Positions 1 to 5,949 of a DNA stretch of 7,291 nucleotides are shown here, in pieces. This DNA comes from Candidatus Omnitrophota bacterium (lineage in GTDB: Bacteria > NPL-UPA2 > BS750m-G34). The DNA lies in assembly GCA_030640045.1 (NCBI GenBank), contig DAOWKF010000108.1, positions 1 through 7,291 on the forward strand. Reading direction: 5' to 3'. Numbering within the stretch: the first letter of the stretch is position 1; every line of letters begins with the position of its first letter. The notes under the pieces were generated by a model. The model was not told the origin of the DNA. It was given only the letters and a program-made list of their open reading frames with translations, and searched no databases. The position numbers and the translations under genes are program-made.

Positions 1-339
1 ATATGGCGTAGAAAAAAAATGAAGGCCTTTACCATTTGCGTAACTGAATAATTCACTAAACCACTCTCTAGGAAACTCTGCACTCTTATATGTCTCATAT
101 ATCGATTTTTCCCATTGTGACTGGAATCCCTTTTTGAGCCTCTGAAACCCCTCTTTTGAAACTATCTTATCGGCGGCAAAGCACTGAAACTTGACTGCAT
201 CCGCTCCGCATTCCTTTGCGAGGTCAATAAGCATCTTTGAGCGCTTCATACTGCCGTCAAAATTTGAAGCTATTTCCGCGATAACATACACCCTCTCTCC
301 GTCACCTATCCATCGCTCTCCCAATTTTATCCTTCCCAA
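1..339 (-). CDS. NeuB/SpsE-like sialic acid (nonulosonic acid) synthase family protein, N-terminal part, cut by window edge
   Basis: Enzymes of this family condense phosphoenolpyruvate with an N-acyl-mannosamine-type sugar to give a nine-carbon sugar acid in the cytoplasm. Only the first 113 codons are present; the frame is still open at base 1. The start is a TTG at 339..337. It is chosen because a perfect ribosome binding site (AAAGGAGGTG, 346..355) sits 6 bases upstream and because the protein then opens as the family does (IKLGERWIGDGE, then YVIAEIASNFDG at about residues 18-29). Further TIM-barrel hallmarks are GADAVKFQCF at about residues 43-52, ADKIVSKEGF next, and FFSTPY at the truncated end. 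The start follows the methyltransferase stop by one base. The usual NHxG-type motif reads SNFDG here, as I recall from a subgroup of NeuB homologues, so the exact product is uncertain. The rest of the barrel and any SAF (antifreeze-like) domain lie outside the window. Family assignment is firm; substrate is unknown. Confidence 0.88.
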   Translation of the reverse strand, partial: MGRIKLGERWIGDGERVYVIAEIASNFDGSMKRSKMLIDLAKECGADAVKFQCFAADKIVSKEGFQRLKKGFQSQWEKSIYETYKSAEFPREWFSELFSYANGKGLHFFSTPY

Positions 340-340
340 T

Positions 341-1246
341 TTAAACACCTCCTTTAACAGCGTAAATATCCACTATATTACCGTAGAAGGCCGGAGAGAC
401 TTTTCGATCAAATAATATTTTCAACGGGTCTCTCCAGTTGGCATACGGTGTGTCAAAATAGTGATAGGAAACTTTCTGTATTTTAAATCCAACTTTTTTG
501 AGCATAAGAGATAAAGTCCTTGTGGAAAAATAGTAAATATGGTGTATCGGACATACTATCCTGAATTTTTCTTTATATATTTTACCGCAAATACTCCCAA
601 TGTTTGGAGTATTAATTGCTATCAAGCCTCCTTTACGTAAAATCCTGCAGGCTTCACGAAGCTCACTCATTGGATCAGGCAGATGCTCAATAACACCCCT
701 CATTTTAATTACATCAAATGTCTCTTCAGGAAAATCTATCTTTCCAATATTTCTTTTTAATATATTAAGTCCAAAAGTCTCCTGTCCGTATTTCACGGCA
801 GAAGGATTAATTTCAATTCCATATTTCTCCCAGGATTTATCTAATCCGGCCAAAAAGAATCCCCCCCCGCATCCTACATCTAATATCTTTCTCCCTGTCT
901 TCAGCTTTTGTGCCAGGCCTTCAAGCTCGGCAATTTCAATTTTAAAAGTCTCTTGCCGCTTCTTATGCGCTTCTGATTTGGTATCAACATAATAGGAAAA
1001 ATATTCCCCCTGGTATAGCTCTGTTAAATTTTTACGCGTTAATCTCGGACTTACATAAACCAAGCCGCAATTTTTACATTTTACCAGACTAAATTTGTAA
1101 TTCGCCGCCTCTCCATTTTTGAGCAGAGGATCATCATCCCTTTTTAGCTCGAGACGGCGGTTAAGATAATCCATGTAACTCACAGATGCATAGTGCGTTG
1201 CAGTTGATTTCCCGCAAAGATTACAACCTACATGCTCTAACTTCAT
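341..1246 (-). CDS. Class I SAM-dependent methyltransferase with N-terminal zinc ribbon
   Basis: A 301-residue cytoplasmic methyltransferase of the kind common in glycan and natural-product clusters, likely methylating a sugar or nucleotide-sugar. Residues 8-11 (CNLC) and 57-60 (CKNC) form a four-cysteine zinc-ribbon-like module. The Rossmann methyltransferase domain follows: motif I LDVGCGGGFF at 122-131, acidic E145 in GIEINP that should hold the SAM ribose, EHLPDP at 187-192, and INTPN at 211-215. The ATG at 1246 is chosen because it makes an ATGA overlap with the glycosyltransferase stop (1243..1245) and puts the first zinc cysteines close to the N terminus, as is usual. The frame is open further upstream, with an ATG at 1255 and a TTG at 1288, but neither has a visible ribosome binding site. 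Motif I is encoded across a run of eight G (861..868). Fold is confident; the substrate cannot be read from sequence. Confidence 0.87.
   Translation of the reverse strand: MKLEHVGCNLCGKSTATHYASVSYMDYLNRRLELKRDDDPLLKNGEAANYKFSLVKCKNCGLVYVSPRLTRKNLTELYQGEYFSYYVDTKSEAHKKRQETFKIEIAELEGLAQKLKTGRKILDVGCGGGFFLAGLDKSWEKYGIEINPSAVKYGQETFGLNILKRNIGKIDFPEETFDVIKMRGVIEHLPDPMSELREACRILRKGGLIAINTPNIGSICGKIYKEKFRIVCPIHHIYYFSTRTLSLMLKKVGFKIQKVSYHYFDTPYANWRDPLKILFDRKVSPAFYGNIVDIYAVKGGV
346..355 (-). promoter_or_regulatory. Very strong Shine-Dalgarno site for the NeuB-like gene
   Basis: The minus strand reads AAAGGAGGTG, a complete match to the 3' end of 16S rRNA, placed 6 bases before the TTG at 339. It lies inside the last codons of the methyltransferase gene. 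It is the strongest such site in the window and decides the TTG start. Confidence 0.8.
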
Positions 1247-1893
1247 CCCCGGCATAATATTTGAAAAAGCGCTTTGAGTATTTTCCAATTTGCAATGAAT
1301 TTTTTCCCGAACCGGGGCATATCATTTCTTTTGCTCAACATAATGTCTTTTTGAACTATTCTATACCCCCTCTTCTTTGCGTTAAATATAAGCTGGGTTC
1401 CCACTGATGAAATCCTGTCAAAATACCCAATATCTTTATATACATCCATATGATATGCCTTAAATCCGCAGAGAGGGTCGTCAATATTCGCTTTAATCTT
1501 CCCCATAAATGCAAAAAGATATTCCGCAACCCGGGCATGATACGGCCTCTTCCCGACTACAACATCGGCTTTTTTGCTTAATATCGGATTAATAATCCCG
1601 GGGATATCTTCTGCATTATGCTGGCCGTCACCATCAAAGGTTAAAACAATCTTTGCCCCTCTCTCTGCGGCTGATGCGAAACCATCGTTAATGCTTTTAG
1701 CATAGCCTTGATTTTGTTTATGAGAGAAAACAACAGCGCCTTCTTCCCGAGCAATAATTGCTGTTTTATCGATAGATGCATCGTCAATTAGAATAATTTC
1801 ATCTACGTATTTTTTCACTCCTCTGATTACTTCTGAAATTGTTTTTTCTTCATTGAGCGCGGGAATGACAGCAATTATTTTTTGTTTACCCAT
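1243..1893 (-). CDS. Family 2 glycosyltransferase, DPM1/dolichol-phosphate-mannose synthase-like
   Basis: A 216-residue GT-A fold glycosyltransferase that uses a nucleotide-sugar donor, probably at the cytoplasmic face of the membrane and possibly on a lipid-phosphate acceptor. Visible motifs are PALNEE at 11-16, IDDAS at 36-40, the metal-binding DGDGQH at 87-92 (DxD as D87/D89), GKRPY at 114-118, and DPLCGFKAY at 139-147, which matches the conserved C-terminal region of the DPM1-like group. It lacks the C-terminal transmembrane helices seen in many longer homologues, so it is the short soluble form. It starts at an ATG with AAGGAA (1901..1906) 7 bases upstream. It overlaps the stop of the upstream reductase gene by 8 bases and the methyltransferase start by 4 bases, suggesting translational coupling. 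Donor and acceptor are not determinable. Confidence 0.9.
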   Translation of the reverse strand: MGKQKIIAVIPALNEEKTISEVIRGVKKYVDEIILIDDASIDKTAIIAREEGAVVFSHKQNQGYAKSINDGFASAAERGAKIVLTFDGDGQHNAEDIPGIINPILSKKADVVVGKRPYHARVAEYLFAFMGKIKANIDDPLCGFKAYHMDVYKDIGYFDRISSVGTQLIFNAKKRGYRIVQKDIMLSKRNDMPRFGKKFIANWKILKALFQILCRG

Positions 1894-2794
1894 GTTTCAG
1901 TTCCTTAACATATCCTTCTTTAAGTAACCTCTTCATCTTTTTCAAATCTTCCTCAATACCGGGCAAATGTTCTCTTAAAATTTTTTCTGCTTTTGATACA
2001 TTTAACGATGTATTCTTCCCTCTTGGCGTTTTTAACCCTATATCGCGGATACTGACCGATTTTATCAGGAATTTATCAAGATTAAATACTTCTGCTAACT
2101 TATAGGCAAAATCTAATTTACTGCATGATTCACTCCCGGTGATATGAATAATACCTTCATATTTTGTTTCCTGTAATTTAAATAATATATTTGCAAGATT
2201 ATTTACCAGTATTGGCGAAAAATATATGTCCTTTAATCCCGGTAACTCTTTATTATTTGTCAGCTTATCTATCATCCATTCAGCCAGGCTGAGCCTGGCT
2301 ATTTTATTCCATCCGAAAATATTTGTCCGGACAACACACGCGCCAGGATAAATCGACAAGACCTTTTGTTCGGCTTCTAACTTTGTCTTTCCGTATATAT
2401 TGATTGGATTTGGCGGGTCACTCTCTTTATAATCGCCTTTCTCTCCGTTAAAAACATGATCTGTTGATATGTGAATTAGACGAGAACCAATTTTTTTAGC
2501 TGTCTCTGCTATATAGCCGCTTACAAGAACATTTTGTTTATATGCTTCATCCGGATACTCTTCACAATAATCTACGTTTGCTAAAGCAGCGCAATGAATT
2601 ATGAAATCAGGACATATCTCTTTTATTTTATCAAGATTATCTTTTTTTGCTAAATCAATTTGGAAAAAATGAACGCCGCGCACACTGACTTTATTTTTGT
2701 TATACGTAGAATAAACATGAAATTTTGACACGGCCAGTTTCGATATATTACTTCCAAGAAGCCCGCTGCCTCCGGTAATAAAAATCTTATCCAT
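1886..2794 (-). CDS. RmlD-like NAD(P)-dependent sugar-nucleotide reductase/epimerase (SDR family)
   Basis: A 302-residue extended short-chain dehydrogenase most like dTDP-4-dehydrorhamnose reductase (RmlD) and related NDP-sugar enzymes. The nucleotide-binding loop GGSGLLG is at residues 8-14 after a short first strand. HCAALANVDYCE at 67-78 is the typical RmlD core. STDHVFNG at 110-117 carries the catalytic Thr region, and YGKTK at 134-138 gives the catalytic Tyr134 and Lys138. RTNIFGW (156-162) matches the family's active-site strand. The reaction is probably reduction of a 4-keto (or similar) nucleotide-sugar in the cytoplasm. No RmlA, RmlB or RmlC gene is in the window, so a rhamnose role is not shown and I withhold a symbol. 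The ATG overlaps the end of the cytidylyltransferase gene by 8 bases. The local DNA is among the most AT-rich in the window. Confidence 0.9.
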   Translation of the reverse strand: MDKIFITGGSGLLGSNISKLAVSKFHVYSTYNKNKVSVRGVHFFQIDLAKKDNLDKIKEICPDFIIHCAALANVDYCEEYPDEAYKQNVLVSGYIAETAKKIGSRLIHISTDHVFNGEKGDYKESDPPNPINIYGKTKLEAEQKVLSIYPGACVVRTNIFGWNKIARLSLAEWMIDKLTNNKELPGLKDIYFSPILVNNLANILFKLQETKYEGIIHITGSESCSKLDFAYKLAEVFNLDKFLIKSVSIRDIGLKTPRGKNTSLNVSKAEKILREHLPGIEEDLKKMKRLLKEGYVKELKHG

Positions 2795-3629
2795 TCAACA
2801 AATGTCTTCTAATAAAAACGCTGGCCTTTTTCAGGTCTTGTAAATCTGATATCTTAATAACCTCTTTAAGTTCGTCTTCTAATGATTCAAATATGTCTTT
2901 CATAACTATCTTTTTGATTATCAGTTTTAACCACGGTTTTTCTTTGAGAAGATTCATTATATCATAATAGGTAAAGCATTTGTTCCATGGATACAAATAA
3001 TCAAATATTGCACAGAGAAATATATAATCCTCTTCCGTGTCAATTGTTATCCTCACATCCGGCTCATAAAATTTTGGTGACGTCTTCACCTGCGTAATAG
3101 TAAATTTATCTGGATTTTTACATATATAAGTCGTTACATGCTCCCTGTCATAATCATCTTTAGCATTTTTATAAGCATTTTCGAGTATGTGAAAGTTAAT
3201 AACCTCGGTGTCAAAACCTACAGGATACCTCCTCTCTAAGCGGTTTGAAGTGTAATCCGCTTTTGTCTGCAAATGTTTCTCTATAACCAAATCTACAATT
3301 TCCGGATCAATGCATGGACAATCACTGGTTATCCTTACAATAATATCAAGGTTATTTTCCTTAGCGGCGAGGTAAGACCTCGACAAAACGTCTTCCATGC
3401 TTCCTCTAAAAAATTTTGCTGCTTCGTTTTTTGCTATCTTAACAATCTCAATATCTTCTTTTTCAAGGGTCGTAGCAATTATAATACTGTTTAATTTTTT
3501 AGATAGCTTTAGCCTCCTTATTACCTGTGCCAAAACGGTTATCTTGCTTCCATAAGGTAATTCTTTCAAAATTTTATTGGCTAACCGCCTGGAAGCCCTT
3601 CTTGCCTGAATTACAGCTCCTATCTTCAT
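2787..3629 (-). CDS. SpsF-like cytidylyltransferase (NTP-transferase fold)
   Basis: A 280-residue protein of the CMP-sugar-forming cytidylyltransferase group (SpsF/NeuA/KdsB fold), expected to activate a sugar acid with CTP in the cytoplasm. It starts with the family's IGAVIQAR. Further conserved blocks are RGSMEDVLSR at 75-84, TSDCPCIDP at 101-109 with metal-ligand candidates D103 and D108, YPVGFDTEV at 135-143, REHVTTYI at 162-169, and RITIDTEEDY at 193-202. The N-terminal nucleotide loop, normally close to QARMGSTRLPGK, reads QARRASRRLANK at 8-19: Arg15 and Lys19 are kept but the Gly and Pro are lost. About 45 charged residues follow the core (235-280), so the protein is slightly longer than the usual form of about 240-250 residues. 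The gene starts 7 bases after the DUF5989 stop. The NeuB-like gene in the same operon supports a CMP-nonulosonate role. Confidence 0.87.
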   Translation of the reverse strand: MKIGAVIQARRASRRLANKILKELPYGSKITVLAQVIRRLKLSKKLNSIIIATTLEKEDIEIVKIAKNEAAKFFRGSMEDVLSRSYLAAKENNLDIIVRITSDCPCIDPEIVDLVIEKHLQTKADYTSNRLERRYPVGFDTEVINFHILENAYKNAKDDYDREHVTTYICKNPDKFTITQVKTSPKFYEPDVRITIDTEEDYIFLCAIFDYLYPWNKCFTYYDIMNLLKEKPWLKLIIKKIVMKDIFESLEDELKEVIKISDLQDLKKASVFIRRHLLNG

Positions 3630-3636
3630 GACTTCT

Positions 3637-3795
3637 CTAAAAAAGTGTGTATATGAACGGCGCTACAGCTGCTGTTTCACTAAGCACTACCAACGCACCC
3701 AGAAGGATTAAAAAAATGATAATAGGAATAAGCCACCATTTTTTCCTTCTGCAAAGATAGCCAAAAAATTCCTTAAGAATAGATAATTTACCCAT
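3637..3795 (-). CDS. DUF5989 family small membrane protein (52 aa)
   Basis: A 52-residue gene that is easily missed by length cut-offs. It begins MGKLSILKEFFGYL, continues with the basic-aromatic patch CRRKKWW (residues 15-21), has one strongly hydrophobic helix at about 22-38 (LIPIIIFLILLGALVVL), and ends APFIYTLF. This pattern, including the WW-P entry to the helix and the final FIYTLF, is the hallmark of DUF5989. The positive-inside rule puts the N terminus in the cytoplasm. Family members sit beside carbamoyltransferase and SxtJ-type genes, as here; SxtK of the saxitoxin cluster is probably one of them (from memory). Function is unknown; a subunit or membrane anchor for the carbamoyltransferase is an inference. 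The start is fixed by GGGAGG 5 bases upstream of the ATG. The gene lies 14 bases after SxtJ and 7 bases before the cytidylyltransferase. Confidence 0.92.
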   Translation of the reverse strand: MGKLSILKEFFGYLCRRKKWWLIPIIIFLILLGALVVLSETAAVAPFIYTLF

Positions 3796-3800
3796 ATTTA

Positions 3801-3806
3801 CCTCCC
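3801..3806 (-). promoter_or_regulatory. Shine-Dalgarno site of the DUF5989 gene
   Basis: GGGAGG on the minus strand lies 5 bases before the ATG at 3795 and fills most of the 14-base gap after the SxtJ stop. It supports real translation of the 52-residue peptide and fixes its start. Confidence 0.75.
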
Positions 3807-3809
3807 GGT

Positions 3810-4202
3810 TTAAAATTGCCTTTCATAAACTGCTTTATCCATTGTGTACTTCTCTCTCTTTTCAAAATAAGAAGGGACATCTTCAAATCCCAATCTTAAA
3901 AACCTTCGTCTAAATAGCCCGGCTATTATTCCTAAAGGGGTAACGATTATATAAAACAAAAATAGAAGTAAAACCCATGTAATAACGGCAGTAATTATTT
4001 TGATTACCCGCTCTAAAAAACCTTTAAGTATCTTTAACGCCACGGGTTTAATAAATGCAATTGAAACAATTAGAACAGATAGCGGGGGCAGACAAATGTA
4101 TGGCTTTCCCCTCAGTCTCAATACCGTGCTAATGACCATTAGTCCCAGGCCCAGGGAAAGGCCGAAGGTCCTTAGTTCTTTATTTTCTTTAGTCAAGTTC
4201 AT
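3810..4202 (-). CDS. SxtJ family membrane protein
   Basis: A protein of 130 residues with this start. It opens with a charged NLTKENKELRTFG segment. Hydrophobic helices follow at about 13-27, 37-53 and 66-96, then a basic stretch FRRRFLR and a soluble tail with SYFEKREKY and the terminal YERQF. The N-terminal KELRxFG and the C-terminal SY(W/F)...YERQF are the family signature. The family is named after SxtJ of the saxitoxin cluster; its biochemical role is not known. It regularly accompanies NodU-type carbamoyltransferases and DUF5989, as here. The ATG at 4202 is chosen because the protein then begins like its relatives and overlaps the carbamoyltransferase end by only 14 bases. The frame continues to a TTG at 4229 that has a reasonable GAAGGG site upstream and would add 9 residues and deepen the overlap to 41 bases, so the start is uncertain. 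Confidence 0.88.
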   Translation of the reverse strand: MNLTKENKELRTFGLSLGLGLMVISTVLRLRGKPYICLPPLSVLIVSIAFIKPVALKILKGFLERVIKIITAVITWVLLLFLFYIIVTPLGIIAGLFRRRFLRLGFEDVPSYFEKREKYTMDKAVYERQF

Positions 4203-5949
4203 AGTCTTTGAGATAATCCTTAAGGTCAATTTTTCCCTTCTGCTCTTTTTTATCCAGGAGATACCCTTCTAAAAACAAAAAATCCATATCTGTAGCCATA
4301 AAACAACGATAGGCATGCTCAGGAGTGCATACTATCGGCTCACCCCTGATATTAAATGAGGTATTGATTATAACCGGACACCTGTGTTTTTCATAGAACC
4401 TTTTTAATACCTCGTAGTATAAAGGGTTCCTCTCCTTATCCACTGTATGGATACGGCTGGAGGAATCAACATGAGTGACAGCCGGAATGGAGGTGCGTTG
4501 GACATTAGCTACAAGAAGCATATAGGGGCTTTCCTTATCAATCTCAAAAAAATTCTCTGCCTCTTCTTTTAGGACTGAAGGGGCAAAGGGACGAAAACTC
4601 TCTCTAAATTTTATCTTGAGATTCATCTTCTTCTGCATCTCACTATCCCTTGCGTCAGCAATAATGCTACGGCTGCCCAATGCCCTCGGGCCGAATTCCA
4701 TCCTTCCGGAGAACCATCCTACAACGTAACCCTGAGCAATGAGATCAGAAACCCTTTCAGGGATCTCATTCGTATCTAATCGATAATATGGAATATTATT
4801 TTTCTCTAAATAGTCCCTTACTTCGATACCTGAATAACAGGGCCCGAGAAAAGAACCTTTCATTTTATCTCTACCATCTGTTTTTCTATCGTTTCCCAGG
4901 TACTCATACCATGTAAAGAGCGCAGCGCCGAGCGCTCCGCCGGCATCACCACTGGCCGGCTGGATCCAGATATTTTTGAAATCCCCTTCCCGTAAAATCC
5001 TTCCGTTGGCTACACAATTTAGAGCCACTCCACCGGCCAGACACAAATCTTTAGCTCCGGTTTCTTTATGAACATGCCGGGTAAGGCGAAGTATTATCTC
5101 TTCGGTAACTGCCTGGATGGAGCGGGCTATATCCATCTCCCGCTTTGTAATCTTTGTCTCAGGCTTGCGCAGCGGTCCGCCAAAAAGCCGGTTAAATTTT
5201 TTATTGGTCATTGTGAGTCCTACCGGATAGTCAAAATACTTTAAATTCAAGTGAAATGAACCATCCTCCTTAAGGTCAATAAGCTCCTTTAGTATCAGGT
5301 CAACATAGGCAGGTTCGCCATATGGGGCGAGCCCCATAAGCTTATATTCACCTGAATTGACCTTAAACCCGGTAAAATATGTAAAGGCAGAATAAAGTAG
5401 GCCTAAAGAATGGGGAAACTTAAGTTCACCCAATATCTCTATTTTATTTCCGCATCCACTGCCATAGCTTGTAGTAGCCCATTCTCCTACCCCGTCACAG
5501 GTCAAAAAGGCTGCTTCAGAAAACGGGGAAGGATAAAAGGCTGAAGCAGCATGAGACATATGGTGCTCAGGAAAAATTATCTTTCCATGATAGTTAAGCT
5601 CTCTCGAAATCAGGTCCTTAATCCACAATTTCTGCTTGATCCATAGCGGCATGGCCTTTAAGAATGACCTTATTCCTCTCGCAGGAAAACTGAGATATGT
5701 CTCCAGTATCCTCTCAAACTTTAAAAATGGCTTATCATAAAACGCTACATAATCAATGTCTTCTCCCTTAATACCCTGACTTGTAAGACAATATTGAATA
5801 GCATGTTCAGGAAAAGACCAGTCATGTTTTTCCCTGGTGAATCTTTCTTCCTGAGCTGCAGCTAAAATCTCCCCATCCCGAACAAGACATGCTGCGCTGT
5901 CGTGATAATATGCCGAGATCCCAAGGATATTTGTCCCTTTGCTCCGCAT
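4189..5949 (-). CDS. NodU/CmcH-family O-carbamoyltransferase
   Basis: A full-length (586 aa) cytoplasmic enzyme that makes carbamoyl-adenylate from carbamoyl phosphate and ATP and transfers the carbamoyl group to a hydroxyl of a sugar or small molecule. The N-terminal Kae1-like domain opens with ILGISAYYHDSAACLVRDG (8-26). The metal site is visible as HHMSH (H129 and H133, an HxxxH), D152 in CDGVGEW, and D335 in SGDAGGALG, the same set described for TobZ. AGGVALNCVANG at 305-316 is the other conserved block of this domain. The C-terminal YrdC-like half carries GRMEFGPRALGSRSI (415-429), FRPFAPSVL (452-460) and NTSFNIRGEPIV (529-540), all family hallmarks. No key residue appears to be missing, so I expect an active enzyme. 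The ATG overlaps the SGNH gene's TAA by one base (TAATG). The acceptor is unknown; a glycan sugar of this operon is the likely guess. Local GC is the highest in the window. Confidence 0.95.
   Translation of the reverse strand: MRSKGTNILGISAYYHDSAACLVRDGEILAAAQEERFTREKHDWSFPEHAIQYCLTSQGIKGEDIDYVAFYDKPFLKFERILETYLSFPARGIRSFLKAMPLWIKQKLWIKDLISRELNYHGKIIFPEHHMSHAASAFYPSPFSEAAFLTCDGVGEWATTSYGSGCGNKIEILGELKFPHSLGLLYSAFTYFTGFKVNSGEYKLMGLAPYGEPAYVDLILKELIDLKEDGSFHLNLKYFDYPVGLTMTNKKFNRLFGGPLRKPETKITKREMDIARSIQAVTEEIILRLTRHVHKETGAKDLCLAGGVALNCVANGRILREGDFKNIWIQPASGDAGGALGAALFTWYEYLGNDRKTDGRDKMKGSFLGPCYSGIEVRDYLEKNNIPYYRLDTNEIPERVSDLIAQGYVVGWFSGRMEFGPRALGSRSIIADARDSEMQKKMNLKIKFRESFRPFAPSVLKEEAENFFEIDKESPYMLLVANVQRTSIPAVTHVDSSSRIHTVDKERNPLYYEVLKRFYEKHRCPVIINTSFNIRGEPIVCTPEHAYRCFMATDMDFLFLEGYLLDKKEQKGKIDLKDYLKDYELD

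Noticed and set aside
191..415. Plus-strand open frame of 74 codons
   Set aside because: It lies opposite the NeuB-like and methyltransferase genes, whose frames carry clear family motifs; its product shows no recognisable domain.
600..992. Plus-strand open frame of 130 codons
   Set aside because: It is antisense to the methyltransferase core, including motif I, and its protein is low in recognisable structure.
1356..1538. Second minus-strand frame of 60 codons
   Set aside because: It is a shifted-frame shadow inside the glycosyltransferase, which is continuous and complete in its own frame.
3273..3494. Plus-strand open frame of 73 codons
   Set aside because: It is antisense to the cytidylyltransferase, has no ribosome site worth noting and no domain.
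4000..4272. Plus-strand open frame of 90 codons
   Set aside because: It is antisense to SxtJ and the end of the carbamoyltransferase; the opposite strand carries the family signatures.
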